Source: Shinella zoogloeoides
GTDB lineage: Bacteria > Pseudomonadota > Alphaproteobacteria > Rhizobiales > Rhizobiaceae
Direction of reading: 5' to 3'
Length of the DNA stretch: 64,000 nucleotides
Assembly (NCBI RefSeq): GCF_030733845.1
Contig: NZ_CP132311.1
Span: 3,826,501 to 3,890,500 of the forward strand
Every line of letters begins with the position of its first letter. Position 1 is the stretch's first letter. The notes under the pieces are model-generated. The model was not told the origin of the DNA. It searched no databases and worked only from the letters and a program-made list of their open reading frames with translations. The position numbers and the translations under genes were made by a program. Below, in pieces: positions 1-10,672 of the stretch.

Positions 1-789
1 GCGGATTTCATCGAGGTCGGCGAGGGAGCGGATGCACGGCGGATCGCCGTCGCGCTGCAGCCGCCCGCCGCCGGCAATACGCTCGCCCATCTCGTCTGGC
101 TCGGCGGCTACCGCTCCGACATGGCGGGCACCAAGGCCGTCGAACTGGCGGGCCTTGCCGCCCGTCTCGGCACCGGCTGCGTGCGCTTCGACTATTCCGG
201 CCACGGCGCTTCGGGCGGCGCCTTCGTCGACGGCACGATCTCGCGCTGGCTGGAGGAATCGCTCGCCGTCATCGGTCATGCCGGAAAGACCCTCGGCACC
301 CGCCGCGTCGTGCTCGTCGGTTCGTCCATGGGCGGCTGGATCGCGCTGCGCGCCGTCGCGGAACTTGCCAGCCGCCAGGACATCGAGATCGCCGGCCTCG
401 TTCTCATCGCCCCTGCGCCGGATTTCACCGCCGAGCTGATCGAGCCCAACCTGACGGAGGCCGAGCGCACGGCGCTGGCCGAGCGCGGCCAGTTCGAGGA
501 GCCGACTCCCTACGGACCCGACCCGAACATCTACACGCTGAAGCTCATCGAGGACGGCCGCGCGAACCGCGTGCTCACCGGCGTCATCGAGACCGGCTGC
601 CCGGTGCATATCCTCCAGGGCATGGCCGATCCCGACGTACCTTACGCCCATGCGGTGCGCCTGATGGAGCACCTTTCGGGCGACGACGTGGTCCTGACGA
701 TGATCCGCGACGGCGACCACCGCCTGTCGCGGCCGCAGGACATCGCCAAGATCCTCGAGGCGGCGGAGGTTTTGGCCCACGGGCAATGA
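1..789 (+). CDS. alpha/beta hydrolase, 5' end outside window
   Basis: The reading frame is open from base 1, so the true start lies upstream. The visible 262 residues form most of an alpha/beta hydrolase. A GSSMGG nucleophile elbow puts the catalytic Ser at about visible residue 109. The Asp lies in GMADPDVP and the His in RDGDHRLS near the C-terminus, in the usual Ser-Asp-His order. Before the elbow there is FDYSGHGASGG, the oxyanion-type strand of this family. The substrate cannot be told from sequence; esterase- or peptidase-like activity is typical. Starting at the internal ATG (121) would cut off the first core strands. Confidence 0.85.
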   Translation, partial: ADFIEVGEGADARRIAVALQPPAAGNTLAHLVWLGGYRSDMAGTKAVELAGLAARLGTGCVRFDYSGHGASGGAFVDGTISRWLEESLAVIGHAGKTLGTRRVVLVGSSMGGWIALRAVAELASRQDIEIAGLVLIAPAPDFTAELIEPNLTEAERTALAERGQFEEPTPYGPDPNIYTLKLIEDGRANRVLTGVIETGCPVHILQGMADPDVPYAHAVRLMEHLSGDDVVLTMIRDGDHRLSRPQDIAKILEAAEVLAHGQ

Positions 790-902
790 CGGCGGCTGGC
801 GCCGGCCGCGCATTTTAACCATAATACGGCATCACGAATTCTGATGATTGACGAGAGGCCCTCCTCACCGTTAACTCTTTGTTAACGATTAGGGGACGTT
901 TC

Positions 903-1520
903 ATGGCACGAATGATTGGTGCGAAGGCTGGGGTTGCGGCGTTTCTCGCTCTCCTCGTTTCTTCTTCCTCGGCTTTCACTGCACCGGCATCGGCGTCTTC
1001 CATGAAGACGGGCGGCGTCACCTCGCAGCCGATCGGCCATTACGAGTTCTGCCAGACCTACAAGTCCGAATGCCGCGCCGGCGCGCGCAGCCAGGCGCCT
1101 GCCAAGGTGACGGAGTTCGGCTGGTCGGTGGTCCGCCAGATCAATGCGGGCATCAACCGCGACATCACCCCGATGACCGACAAGGAACTGCACGGCCGGG
1201 ACGAATACTGGTCCTATCCTGACGGCGCCGGCGACTGCGAGGACTTCGTCCTCCTCAAGCGCAAGAAGCTGATGCAGAAGGGCTTTGCCGCCGGCGATCT
1301 CCTGATCACCGTCGTGCGCAAGCCGGATGGCGAGGGCCATGCCGTGCTGACGCTGCGCACCACCCAGGGCGACTATGTCCTCGACAACCTCAACAACGAG
1401 GTGAAGCTCTGGACCGAGACGCCCTACCGCTATCTCAAACGCCAGGCCTCGTTCCATGCTGGCCGCTGGGTCTCGATCGAAAACGGCGATGCCGTCATGG
1501 TCTCGTCAGTCGGCCAGTAA
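903..1520 (+). CDS. transglutaminase-like cysteine peptidase, exported (BTLCP family)
   Basis: 205 residues. The N-terminus has a charged start, a hydrophobic stretch (about residues 8-24) and an Ala-rich cleavage region, so export is likely. The catalytic triad of bacterial transglutaminase-like cysteine proteinases is visible: Cys112 in GDCEDF, His146 in GHAVLTLR, and Asp161 in DYVLDNL. Rhizobial members of this family are periplasmic and of unsettled function; proteolytic processing of adhesins is known for the related LapG. I chose ATG 903 over 879 because a GGGGAC ribosome-binding site sits just before it and it gives a clean signal peptide. A terminator hairpin follows. Confidence 0.85.
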   Translation: MARMIGAKAGVAAFLALLVSSSSAFTAPASASSMKTGGVTSQPIGHYEFCQTYKSECRAGARSQAPAKVTEFGWSVVRQINAGINRDITPMTDKELHGRDEYWSYPDGAGDCEDFVLLKRKKLMQKGFAAGDLLITVVRKPDGEGHAVLTLRTTQGDYVLDNLNNEVKLWTETPYRYLKRQASFHAGRWVSIENGDAVMVSSVGQ

Positions 1521-1542
1521 GCAGGCCGCATCCTGTATTTGA

Positions 1543-1570
1543 AAAGGCCGCGGAGCGATCCGCGGCCTTT
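1543..1570. terminator. bidirectional rho-independent terminator
   Basis: AAAGGCCGCGG (1543-1553) pairs perfectly with CCGCGGCCTTT (1560-1570) around a 6-base loop. It sits between the convergent peptidase gene and the oxidoreductase gene and can serve both strands. Confidence 0.8.
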
Positions 1571-1601
1571 GGTTTGTCCGTGACCTTTCCGGCGCTGAAG
1601 C

Positions 1602-2588
1602 TCAAACCGCCTCCCAGCCGTCTTTCTCGCTGGCGCGGTAGATGGCGTCGATGAGCTTCTGGTTGTTAACAGAGCTTTCGAGCGTCACCACCTCCTCGTT
1701 CTCGCCGAGCGCCGCCCTGGTGAAGGCTTCGGCCTGGCGCTTGTACTGGCGTGCGTCCTGGAAACGGAAGAGCTGGCTCTCGCCATGGCTCTGGTTGGTC
1801 AGCTCGATTTCCTCCGCGCCGTAGCGGTCGGCGTTGAACGGCGACTTCACCTCGATGAAGCCCTTGTCGCCGTGGAACACCATGACCTGGCGCTGGGCAA
1901 GCTGGGTGGAGATGTAGAAGGACAGCTCGAAGTCGCCGAAATCGGCGCGCACGCTCGAATAGATGTCGGTGCCGAAATCCGGGTCGCGGTCGGTGCTCGC
2001 CTGCACGCGCACCGGCTCCCTGCCGGTGACAAAGCGCGTGGTGATCGTCGGGTAGACGCCGATATCCGGCAGGCCGCCGCCGCCGAGCGCCGGCACGTTG
2101 CGCATGTTGCCGGGATCGCGGTTGAAATAGGTGAAGGCGCCCTGCACATGGCGCAGCCGGCCGATCGCCCCTTCCGCCAGCAGCGCGCGGACCTTGCGCC
2201 AGACGGGGCTGTAGGTGACCATGTAGGCCTCGCAGATCAGCACCTTGTTGCGCTCGCGCGCTTCGATCAGCGCGCCGATCTCACCGGCATCGAGGGCGAT
2301 CGGCTTTTCGCACAGCACATGCTTGCCGGCATCCGCCGCCTTGATCGACCATTCCACATGCTGCGAGGTCGGCAGCGGGATATAGACGGCGTCGATCGTG
2401 TCGGAGGCCAGCATCTCCTCGTAGGAGCCGAAGGCATGCGGCACGGAGAAGCGGTCCGCCATGGCGCGTGCCTTGGCACGGTCGCGGCTGGCGATTGCGG
2501 CGACGACGCAGTTTTCCGCGTCCTGGATGGCCGGCACGACGAGTTCGCGGCCGATCTTGGCCGTCGACAGGATTCCGAAACGCAGCAT
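1602..2588 (-). CDS. Gfo/Idh/MocA-family oxidoreductase
   Basis: 328 residues, the usual family length. The N-terminal Rossmann fold opens with [12 protein letters not shown] (nucleotide binding). The family EKP motif is present in CEKPIAL, carrying the Lys used in catalysis. The C-terminal half has the alpha/beta sheet domain seen in glucose-fructose oxidoreductase and xylose dehydrogenase relatives. It probably oxidises a sugar or sugar derivative with NAD(P); the substrate is unknown. A GGGAGA ribosome-binding site precedes the ATG. It is divergent from the aldo/keto reductase at 2746, across a 157-base shared promoter region. Confidence 0.85.
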   Translation of the reverse strand: MLRFGILSTAKIGRELVVPAIQDAENCVVAAIASRDRAKARAMADRFSVPHAFGSYEEMLASDTIDAVYIPLPTSQHVEWSIKAADAGKHVLCEKPIALDAGEIGALIEARERNKVLICEAYMVTYSPVWRKVRALLAEGAIGRLRHVQGAFTYFNRDPGNMRNVPALGGGGLPDIGVYPTITTRFVTGREPVRVQASTDRDPDFGTDIYSSVRADFGDFELSFYISTQLAQRQVMVFHGDKGFIEVKSPFNADRYGAEEIELTNQSHGESQLFRFQDARQYKRQAEAFTRAALGENEEVVTLESSVNNQKLIDAIYRASEKDGWEAV

Positions 2589-2745
2589 GGTGATGTCTCC
2601 CTGATTGCGGCGGGGAGACTAGTCCCGAGGTACGTTCCTCGCAAGCGCGGGGCTCCGTAAAAAATCGGCCGCGCCGCGTGCAAAGACCTCCCCTTCACCC
2701 TATGTTGGGCAAAACCCTTTTCAGCACGAACCCCTTGGAGGTCCC

Positions 2746-3696
2746 ATGCAGCTCCGCTCCCTCGGCAAGACCGGCCTGTCGATCGCGCCGCTCGTCTTCG
2801 GCGGCAATGTCTTCGGCTGGACGGCCGACGAGAAGACCTCCTTCGATCTGCTGGACGCCTTCACAGGCGCCGGCTTCAACGCCATCGACACGGCGGACGT
2901 CTATTCCCGCTGGGCGCCGGGCAACGCTGGCGGCGAATCCGAGGCGATCATCGGCAGGTGGCTGAAGCGCTCGGGCATTGCGCGCGACAAGGTGGTGATC
3001 ATCACCAAGGTCGGCTCCGACATGGGGCAGGGCCGGCGGGACCTCGGGAAGTCCTGGATCGTCGAGGCGGTCGAGGCCTCGCTGAAGCGCCTTGAGACCG
3101 ATCATATCGACCTCTACCTCTCGCACTGGCCGGACGATGAAACGCCCTATGAGGAAACGCTGGAAGCCCATGCAAGCCTCGTCGCGGCCGGCAAGGTGCG
3201 CGCTTTCGGCGCTTCCAATCTCGATGCCGGCCAGTTGCAGGCCTCCTTCGAGGCCGCCGACAAGGCCGGGCTGCCGCGCTATGGCGCGCTCCAGCCGGAA
3301 TACAATCTCTACGACCGCGCCGGCTTTGAGGGCGCGCTGGCCGATCTCTGCGAGAAGGAGGATATCGGCGTCATCACCTATTACAGCCTCGCCTCCGGGT
3401 TCCTGACCAGCAAATACCGCACGAAGGCCGACACCGAGGGCAGGGCGCGCGGCGAGGATGTCGCCCGTTACCTCGATGAGAAGGGCCAGCGCATCCTTGC
3501 GGCGCTCGATCGGGTCGCGCCCGAAACGGGCGCAAGGCCGGCGGAGATCGCGCTTGCCTGGCTGATGGCGAAACCCGCCGTGACGGCGCCCATCGCCAGC
3601 GCCACCAGCCTGGCCCAGCTCGCCAGCCTGACCAAGGCGGCGGCGCTGACGCTCTCCACCGAAGCGGTTGCCGCGCTCGACAAGGCGGGGGCGTGA
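2746..3696 (+). CDS. aldo/keto reductase
   Basis: 316 residues with the (beta/alpha)8 aldo/keto reductase signature. The tetrad is visible: Asp and Tyr in IDTADVYSRW, Lys in IITKVG, and His in LSHWPD. The C-terminal cofactor region contains GARPAEIALAWL and PVTAPIASA, typical of NADPH-dependent members. It is the first gene of a probable two-gene unit with the acetyltransferase that starts 3 bases after its stop codon. Substrate unknown; the neighbouring Gfo/Idh/MocA gene hints at a sugar aldehyde (inference). Confidence 0.88.
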   Translation: MQLRSLGKTGLSIAPLVFGGNVFGWTADEKTSFDLLDAFTGAGFNAIDTADVYSRWAPGNAGGESEAIIGRWLKRSGIARDKVVIITKVGSDMGQGRRDLGKSWIVEAVEASLKRLETDHIDLYLSHWPDDETPYEETLEAHASLVAAGKVRAFGASNLDAGQLQASFEAADKAGLPRYGALQPEYNLYDRAGFEGALADLCEKEDIGVITYYSLASGFLTSKYRTKADTEGRARGEDVARYLDEKGQRILAALDRVAPETGARPAEIALAWLMAKPAVTAPIASATSLAQLASLTKAAALTLSTEAVAALDKAGA

Positions 3697-3698
3697 CC

Positions 3699-4142
3699 AT
3701 GGCCCTCACCATCCGCGATGCGGTCGAGAGGGACGAGGCGGCCTTTCGCAGGCTCTGGGCCGGCTACCTCGCCTTCTACAAGACCGATGTGCCGGAGGAG
3801 GTCACGGCCTTCACCTGGGCCCGCATCCTCGATGCCGGCTCGCGTGTCTCGATGCGCGTTGCCGAGGAGGACGGGAAGGTGCTGGGCTTCGCCATCCACC
3901 ACTATCACGAGTCCACCTGGGACATTGCGCCGGAGGGCTATCTCGAAGACCTGTTCGTCGACGAGACCGCGCGCGGCAAGGGCATCGGCCGCGCGCTGAT
4001 CGACGATCTCGTCGCCATCTCGAAACGCCACGGCTGGCGCGGCATCTACTGGCACACCCGCCACGACAACGCCGGGGCCCGCAGGCTCTACGACAGTTAT
4101 GTCGAGACGGACGGGCATATCCGCTATCGCCTGCAGACCTAA
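3699..4142 (+). CDS. GNAT-family N-acetyltransferase
   Basis: 147 residues. The acetyl-CoA pyrophosphate loop of the GNAT fold is ARGKGIGRALI, followed by the C-terminal NAGARRLYDSY motif, which holds the Tyr often used as general acid. The preceding strand DLFVDETARG is also typical. A GTG at 3693 is possible and would overlap the upstream stop; the ATG at 3699 gives a standard N-terminus. The stop overlaps the convergent LysR gene by 4 bases. The substrate, amine or protein N-terminus, is unknown. Confidence 0.85.
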   Translation: MALTIRDAVERDEAAFRRLWAGYLAFYKTDVPEEVTAFTWARILDAGSRVSMRVAEEDGKVLGFAIHHYHESTWDIAPEGYLEDLFVDETARGKGIGRALIDDLVAISKRHGWRGIYWHTRHDNAGARRLYDSYVETDGHIRYRLQT

Positions 4143-5029
4143 CCTTTATAGCGGAAGAAATCGACGAAGGCGCGCAGCGCCGGGCGCATCTGGCGGCGTG
4201 TGGGATAGTAGATCGAGAAGCCGTCGAAGGCCGGGCACCAATCCTCCAGCACCGGGACCAGCCGGCCCGCCGCGATGTCGTCGGCCACCCGCTGGTCGAA
4301 GACATAGGCAAGGCCCGCGCCGTCCATCGCCGCCGCCCGCATCAGTCGCTGGTCCGAGACGATCAGCGGCCCCTTGACGTCGACCGTCACCAGCCGTCCG
4401 TCCTTCTCCAGTTCCCAGCGGTAGATCCGCCCGCTCGAAAAGCGCCGGCGGATGCAGCGATGCTGCATCAGGTCGCGTGGCTGGAGGGGTTTCGGATGCG
4501 CCGCGAAATAGGAAGGCGCGCCGACGATCAGGCCCCGCCACGGCCCGCTCGCCCGCACCGCGATCATGTCCGCCTCCAGGTGCTCGCCCAGCCTCAGGCC
4601 CGCATCGAAGCCCTTTTCGACGATGTCCTCGAAGCGGTCGTCCGTGCGCAGCTCCAGCTCGATCTCGGGATAGGCGATGAGGAACGCGCCGAGGCGCGGC
4701 ATGACGATGTCCTCGGCGGCGATCAGCGGCATGGTGATGCGCAGCGGCCCGGCGGGCCGGCTCTGCCGGTCGGCGAGCGCCTCCATGACGGTGCCGATGT
4801 CGGCAAGCGCCGGGGCGAGCGTGTCGAGCAGCAGCCGGCCCTCCTCGGTCGGCGCGACGCTGCGGGTGGTGCGGGCGATGAGCCGCACGCCGAGGCTCGC
4901 CTCCAGCGCCGAGATGGCATGGCTGACGGCGGAGGGCGCGATGCCGAGCTCGGCCGCGGCCTTGCGGAAGGAGCGCGCTTCCGCGACGATGGCGAGCACG
5001 GCGAGTTGCGAAAGCTGGGTGCGGTTCAT
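4139..5029 (-). CDS. LysR-family transcriptional regulator
   Basis: 296 residues from ATG 5029. The N-terminal winged helix-turn-helix reads FRKAAAELGIAPSAVSHAISALEASLGVRLIARTTR in short overlapping motifs (about residues 18-53). An effector-binding periplasmic-protein-like domain follows (about 90-290). It resembles LysR proteins of the DsdC/AaeR-like group that sit beside oxidoreductases. It is divergent from the aldo/keto reductase at 5175, which it probably controls. A perfect inverted repeat with T-N11-A spacing touches its start codon, fitting autoregulation. A longer upstream reading frame exists, but its extra N-terminus is not LysR-like. Confidence 0.9.
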   Translation of the reverse strand: MNRTQLSQLAVLAIVAEARSFRKAAAELGIAPSAVSHAISALEASLGVRLIARTTRSVAPTEEGRLLLDTLAPALADIGTVMEALADRQSRPAGPLRITMPLIAAEDIVMPRLGAFLIAYPEIELELRTDDRFEDIVEKGFDAGLRLGEHLEADMIAVRASGPWRGLIVGAPSYFAAHPKPLQPRDLMQHRCIRRRFSSGRIYRWELEKDGRLVTVDVKGPLIVSDQRLMRAAAMDGAGLAYVFDQRVADDIAAGRLVPVLEDWCPAFDGFSIYYPTRRQMRPALRAFVDFFRYKG

Positions 5030-5049
5030 TGTTCCAACAGATAGAACAA
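5029..5049. promoter_or_regulatory. candidate LysR operator
   Basis: TTGTTC (5029-5034) and GAACAA (5044-5049) form a perfect inverted repeat with a 9-base spacer. T5033-N11-A5045 matches the LysR box pattern. The site abuts the LysR start codon and lies 125 bases before the divergent aldo/keto reductase. Confidence 0.6.
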
Positions 5050-5174
5050 CCCATTGGCTTTTGCAGCAATTTTCAGACGAAGCGCCGCGCCTTAGATTGC
5101 GCCTTGCCGGATGACGGCGGATCGCCCGCCGCCCGGTTCGCGGCCCGCTTCGGGTCCCAGAGAAGGATTTTGCC

Positions 5175-6173
<999 letters not shown>

Positions 6174-6230
6174 GACCGATCGCCCTCAGCCCATGCCGGC
6201 CTGAACTGAATGTCGATCGATCCTAGGCGT

Positions 6231-6758
6231 TTACGCGGCGTCCCCGATCCGCTTGTAGAAGAACGTCGTCGCGCAGTAGCGGCCGTCCGGATAGAGCGCA
6301 TAGTCGGGGATGACGCCGGCGCGCTGCCAGCCGAGGCGCTCGTAGACCGTCTCGGCGGGGCTGCCGGTGGCAGTGTCGAGCACCAGCACGGTCTTGCCGC
6401 GGCGGGCGGCTTCCCGCTCCGCCGCGGCCATCAGCGCTCGGGCAAGGCCGCGCCCGCGCTCGCTTTCCATCACCAGCAGCTTCTTGATGTCCGCCCGGTG
6501 CGGCTGGTTCGGCATCTGGCGGATGCCGACCTGCACGGTGCCGACGATCCGGCCGTCCCGCTCGGCGGCAAGGAGCACCGTTGCCCCCTCGCCGACCGCC
6601 TCCGCGACGCCCTCCCAGAAGGGCAGGGCATCGGCCGGCCCATAGGGCGCCATGAAGCCGACGGAGGCGCCGCCGGCCACGCAGTCGGCCAGCACCGCGG
6701 CAAGTTCTCCCGTGCGGGCGCGGGCTTGCGCGTGGTCGAGCAGTTTGATGTCGCTCAT
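6231..6758 (-). CDS. GNAT-family N-acetyltransferase
   Basis: 175 residues. Motif A is SERGRGLARALMAAAE, giving the acetyl-CoA loop. A C-terminal LGWQRAGVIPDYALYPDGR follows, as in acetyltransferases of the PhnO/RimI-like GNAT group. The start lies 14 bases after the stop of the XRE-cupin regulator, so the two are very probably cotranscribed. The role is unknown; pairing with a cupin regulator suggests acetylation of a small amine or amino acid (inference). Confidence 0.82.
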   Translation of the reverse strand: MSDIKLLDHAQARARTGELAAVLADCVAGGASVGFMAPYGPADALPFWEGVAEAVGEGATVLLAAERDGRIVGTVQVGIRQMPNQPHRADIKKLLVMESERGRGLARALMAAAEREAARRGKTVLVLDTATGSPAETVYERLGWQRAGVIPDYALYPDGRYCATTFFYKRIGDAA

Positions 6759-6772
6759 CGTTTCCTCTCGGC

Positions 6773-7351
6773 TCAGGGTCTGCCGCGGTCCAGCACCACG
6801 GCATAATGCGCCGGCGCCTCGCCGGGATTTTCGAAGACATGGCCCTCGGTAATGCTCATATGGAGGCAGTCGCCGGGGCGAAGCGCGTGCACCGTTCCGG
6901 CGATCGTCATGCGCAGCGCACCGGAAAACAGCCAGACATGCTGCGTCATGCCGGCCCTCGCCGTCTCCGGCGGATAGGCGATGCGCGCGCCGGCGGGAAA
7001 CTCCACCTCGATCACCTCGACCCGCGCGCCTGTCCCCGCCGGCGAGACGGCGCGGCGCTGGTAGCCCGTCTCCGGATCGCGCCAGACCGGCTGCGCCTCC
7101 CGCCGCGACAGGGGATCGCCGTCCCCTTGCGAAAAGGCGAAGAAGGCCGAGAGCGTCAGGTCCAGCGCCGCGCAGAGCCGCGAGAGCAGTTGCGCCGTCG
7201 GGCTGGCCTCGCCGCGCTCGATGCGCGAGATCATCGCGCGGCTGACGCCGGAGGAATTCGCGAGGTCGTCGAGCGTCTGGCTGCGCGCCAGGCGCAGCAG
7301 CCGCAGCCGCTCGCCGATGGCGCTTTCGAGAGGGTCGGTTTCATTTTCCAT
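6773..7351 (-). CDS. XRE-family regulator with C-terminal cupin domain
   Basis: 192 residues from ATG 7351. The N-terminal helix-turn-helix contains QTLDDLANSSGVSRAMISRI (about residues 24-43). A C-terminal cupin fold (about 110-188) has GARIAYPP and LRPGDCLHM, like SutR/PuuR-type regulators that sense small metabolites. A longer frame to 7396 is possible, but it would place the dyad at 7351-7368 inside the gene. It heads a two-gene unit with the GNAT gene and is divergent from the MFS gene at 7492, a likely target. Confidence 0.87.
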   Translation of the reverse strand: MENETDPLESAIGERLRLLRLARSQTLDDLANSSGVSRAMISRIERGEASPTAQLLSRLCAALDLTLSAFFAFSQGDGDPLSRREAQPVWRDPETGYQRRAVSPAGTGARVEVIEVEFPAGARIAYPPETARAGMTQHVWLFSGALRMTIAGTVHALRPGDCLHMSITEGHVFENPGEAPAHYAVVLDRGRP

Positions 7352-7368
7352 TATTGTGGAATAATTAT
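7351..7368. promoter_or_regulatory. candidate operator of XRE-cupin regulator
   Basis: TTATT (7351-7355) and AATAA (7360-7364) form an inverted repeat with a 4-base spacer, followed by the palindrome ATAATTAT (7361-7368). This AT-rich patch in a GC-rich region touches the regulator's start codon. Confidence 0.4.
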
Positions 7369-7491
7369 CTCTTATGATGGAGTCAATCGGCATCACCCCA
7401 TCTCAAAATAATTTCCCGCCATGCCGCTCCGGCGACAATGCGACATCACCCGGCCGGATAAGGTGGCGCGGCAGAATCGGGGAGCGCACGA

Positions 7492-8742
7492 ATGACGGGT
7501 GAGACACAGCGGGCATCGTCGCTCTTTTCCATCACCGCCATTGTCGTCTCCATGACCTTCGTCGCCATCGGCAACGGCATCATGCTCGCCTATGTGCCCT
7601 ATGTGCTGTCGCGCGCCGCCGCGCCCTCGTGGACGCCGGGCGCGGCCGTCACGGCCATCGCCTTCGGCGGGCTCATCGGCTGCGTCATCGCCGGCCCGGT
7701 CATCCGCCGCGTCGGCCATGCGCGCGCTTTTTCCTGCTCGCTGGCGCTCGTCATCATCGCCGCTTTCCTCGTGGCGCTCGGCGTCAATCCCATCCTCTGG
7801 GTGCTTGCCCGCGGCCTCTACGGCGTCGCCGGCAATTCCAATTTCATTATCGCCCAGAGCTGGCTCAACCACGCGGCCGACAACCGCTGGCGCGGCAAGG
7901 CCATGTCGTTCTTCTACATGGCCTATGTGCTGGGCCTCGGCGTCGGCGCATGGTTGTTCGGCCGCATGCCGGCGGACGGCAACCTCGCGCCGCTCGTCAC
8001 CATCTTCGTCACCACCATCGCCCTCCTGCCCATCGGCCTGACCAAGTTGCCCACCCCGCCGCCGCCGGCCCGCGTCAATCTCGATTTCGCCATGGCCTGG
8101 CGCAATTCGCCGGTCGCGCTCATCGGCGTGCTCGCTGCCGGCGGGCTTTCCATGGTCGTGCAGGGTTTCACGCCGATCTATGCCGCCACCAACAATGTCG
8201 GCCAGACGGATGTGGCGCTGCTGATGTTCGTCATGCAGTTCGGGCTGATCTTCGTGCAATACCCGCTCGGCACGCTCTCCGACCGCATCGACCGGCGTAT
8301 CGTGCTGATCTTCACCTGCCTGCTGATCGCGGGCACCGCGGTCGCCGCGCTCTTCGTCTCCTTCGGCGCTTTCCTCGTGCTGATGCTTGTCTTCGCGCTG
8401 TGGGCCGGCGCCGTCGAAAGCGTCTATTCCATCGCCAACGCCCATGCCAACGACCGCACCGACCCGGAAGATTTCGTGCCGCTCGCGTCCACGCTGCTGG
8501 TCGCCTGGTCCACCTCGGCGACCATCGTGCCGCTCGGCGTCACGGCCCTGACGCCCGTCTTCGGCCCGCAGACTTTCATCTATGCCGCGATGGCCGTCGC
8601 GCTGCTCTACGCCGCCTTCGTCGCCCATCGCCTGCGCCTGCGCGAGACGGTGCCGCCCGAGGCGCGGGAGGGTTTCGAGATCCGCAGCGCGCAGGTGCCG
8701 AATGCCGGCGCGTTGGTGGAAGGCGACAAGGCCCCGGAATAG
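7492..8742 (+). CDS. MFS transporter (YcaD-like)
   Basis: 416 residues with about 12 hydrophobic segments in two halves and a central cytoplasmic loop near residues 190-205. The first half holds [20 protein letters not shown], resembling the conserved 'SWLN..A....RG' signature of the YcaD/UMF2 group. The second half has [13 protein letters not shown], the MFS loop motif. The direction of transport and the substrate are unknown; the group is usually annotated as putative efflux. It is divergent from the XRE-cupin regulator. The stop is 70 bases before lepA. Confidence 0.85.
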   Translation: MTGETQRASSLFSITAIVVSMTFVAIGNGIMLAYVPYVLSRAAAPSWTPGAAVTAIAFGGLIGCVIAGPVIRRVGHARAFSCSLALVIIAAFLVALGVNPILWVLARGLYGVAGNSNFIIAQSWLNHAADNRWRGKAMSFFYMAYVLGLGVGAWLFGRMPADGNLAPLVTIFVTTIALLPIGLTKLPTPPPPARVNLDFAMAWRNSPVALIGVLAAGGLSMVVQGFTPIYAATNNVGQTDVALLMFVMQFGLIFVQYPLGTLSDRIDRRIVLIFTCLLIAGTAVAALFVSFGAFLVLMLVFALWAGAVESVYSIANAHANDRTDPEDFVPLASTLLVAWSTSATIVPLGVTALTPVFGPQTFIYAAMAVALLYAAFVAHRLRLRETVPPEAREGFEIRSAQVPNAGALVEGDKAPE

Positions 8743-8812
8743 CGGCGCTTGCGGCGCAGAAACCCTTCATTTACCGCTTTGCGGGAATCCTGCGCGCTGC
8801 TATATGGCGCGC

Positions 8813-10636
8813 ATGAGCACCAATAATTCGACGCCCCTCGACCATATCCGCAATTTCTCGATCGTGGCCCATATCGACCACGGCAAGTCGACGCTTGCCG
8901 ACCGGCTGATCCAGTCGACCGGCGGCCTTGCCGACCGCGAGATGTCGGAGCAGGTCCTCGACAACATGGACATCGAGCGCGAGCGCGGCATCACCATCAA
9001 GGCCCAGACCGTGCGCCTGCACTACAAGGCGAACGACGGCGAGACCTATGTGCTGAACCTCATCGATACGCCCGGCCACGTCGACTTCGCCTACGAAGTC
9101 TCGCGTTCGCTGTCGGCCTGCGAGGGCTCGCTGCTCGTCGTCGACGCGTCCCAGGGAGTGGAAGCCCAGACGCTCGCCAACGTCTATCAGGCGATCGACA
9201 ACAACCACGAGCTCGTCACGGTCCTCAACAAGATTGACCTGCCGGCGGCCGAACCCGACCGCATCCGCGAGCAGATCGAGGAAGTCATCGGCATCGACGC
9301 GTCCGACGCGGTGCTGATCTCCGCCAAGACCGGCCTCGGCATCCCGGACGTGCTGGAAGCCATCGTCCAGCGCCTGCCCGCGCCCAAGAGCGAGGGCGGC
9401 GAGAAGGCGCCGCTGAAGGCGCTGCTCGTCGACAGCTGGTACGACACCTATCTCGGCGTCATGGTTCTCGTGCGCGTCATCGAGGGCCGGCTCACCAAGG
9501 GCCAGACCGTACGCATGATGGGCACGGACGCGAAATACACCATCGAGCGCGTCGGTGTGCTGACGCCCAAGATGGTCGCGGTGGATAGCCTCGGCCCCGG
9601 CGAGATCGGCTTCATCACCGCCTCGATCAAGGAAGTGGCCGATACCCGCGTCGGCGACACGATCACCGAGGACAAGCGCCCGACGGCCAAGGCCCTGCCG
9701 GGCTTCAAGCCGGCCCAGCCGGTCGTCTTCTGCGGCCTCTTCCCGGTCGATGCGGCCGATTTCGAGGACCTGCGCTCGGCGATGGGCAAGCTGCGCCTCA
9801 ACGACGCCTCCTTCTCCTTCGAGATGGAGAGCTCCGCCGCCCTCGGCTTCGGTTTCCGCTGCGGCTTCCTCGGCCTGCTGCATCTGGAAATCATCCAGGA
9901 GCGCCTGGAGCGCGAGTTCGACCTCGACCTGATCGCGACGGCCCCTTCGGTTGTCTACAAGCTTTTCATGACCGACGGTTCAGAGCGCGAGCTGCACAAC
10001 CCGGCCGACATGCCCGACGTCGTGAAGATCGCCGAAATCCACGAGCCGTGGATCCGTGCGACGATCCTGACCCCGGACGATTATCTCGGCGGCATCCTGA
10101 AGCTCTGCCAGGACCGCCGCGGCATCCAGATCGAGCTGACCTATGTCGGCACGCGCGCCATGCTGACCTACGACCTGCCGCTCAACGAAGTCGTCTTCGA
10201 CTTCTACGATCGCCTGAAGTCGATCTCAAAGGGCTATGCCTCCTTCGACTACCAGATCACCGACCACAAGGAAGGCAATCTGGTGAAGATGTCGATCCTG
10301 GTGAACGGCGAACCGGTCGATGCGCTGTCAATGATGGTGCACCGCATGGCCGCCGAAAAGCGCGGTCGCGAAATGTGCGAGAAGCTCAAGGAGCTGATCC
10401 CCAAGCACATGTTCAAGATCCCGATCCAGGCTGCCATCGGCGGCAACGTGATCGCCCGAGAGACCATCTCGGCGCTGCGCAAGGACGTCACCGCCAAGTG
10501 CTACGGGGGTGACGCCACCCGCAAGCGCAAGCTGCTGGACAAGCAGAAGGCCGGCAAGAAGCGCATGCGCCAGTTCGGCAAGGTGGAGATCCCGCAGGAA
10601 GCCTTCATCGCCGCCCTCAAGATGGGCGACGAATGA
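8813..10636 (+). CDS. lepA: elongation factor 4 (LepA)
   Basis: 607 residues. It is a membrane- and ribosome-associated translational GTPase that back-translocates or otherwise rescues stalled ribosomes. G motifs are in order: AHIDHGKST (G1), DTPGHVDF (G3), NKIDLP (G4) and SAKTGLG (G5). The EF4-specific C-terminal domain carries [16 protein letters not shown], and the domain IV signature [11 protein letters not shown] is present. An in-frame ATG at 8804 would add MAR. Both starts are plausible, and I favour 8813 because the family N-terminus begins right after it. A strong terminator follows. Confidence 0.97.
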   Translation: MSTNNSTPLDHIRNFSIVAHIDHGKSTLADRLIQSTGGLADREMSEQVLDNMDIERERGITIKAQTVRLHYKANDGETYVLNLIDTPGHVDFAYEVSRSLSACEGSLLVVDASQGVEAQTLANVYQAIDNNHELVTVLNKIDLPAAEPDRIREQIEEVIGIDASDAVLISAKTGLGIPDVLEAIVQRLPAPKSEGGEKAPLKALLVDSWYDTYLGVMVLVRVIEGRLTKGQTVRMMGTDAKYTIERVGVLTPKMVAVDSLGPGEIGFITASIKEVADTRVGDTITEDKRPTAKALPGFKPAQPVVFCGLFPVDAADFEDLRSAMGKLRLNDASFSFEMESSAALGFGFRCGFLGLLHLEIIQERLEREFDLDLIATAPSVVYKLFMTDGSERELHNPADMPDVVKIAEIHEPWIRATILTPDDYLGGILKLCQDRRGIQIELTYVGTRAMLTYDLPLNEVVFDFYDRLKSISKGYASFDYQITDHKEGNLVKMSILVNGEPVDALSMMVHRMAAEKRGREMCEKLKELIPKHMFKIPIQAAIGGNVIARETISALRKDVTAKCYGGDATRKRKLLDKQKAGKKRMRQFGKVEIPQEAFIAALKMGDE

Positions 10637-10637
10637 C

Positions 10638-10667
10638 AAAGGGCGGCCTCGGCCGCCCTTTCCTTTT
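10638..10667 (+). terminator. lepA terminator
   Basis: AAAGGGCGGC (10638-10647) pairs perfectly with GCCGCCCTTT (10652-10661) around CTCG, followed by CCTTTT. It also lies just downstream of the convergent atpB-like gene. Confidence 0.85.
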
Positions 10668-10672
10668 GTGCC

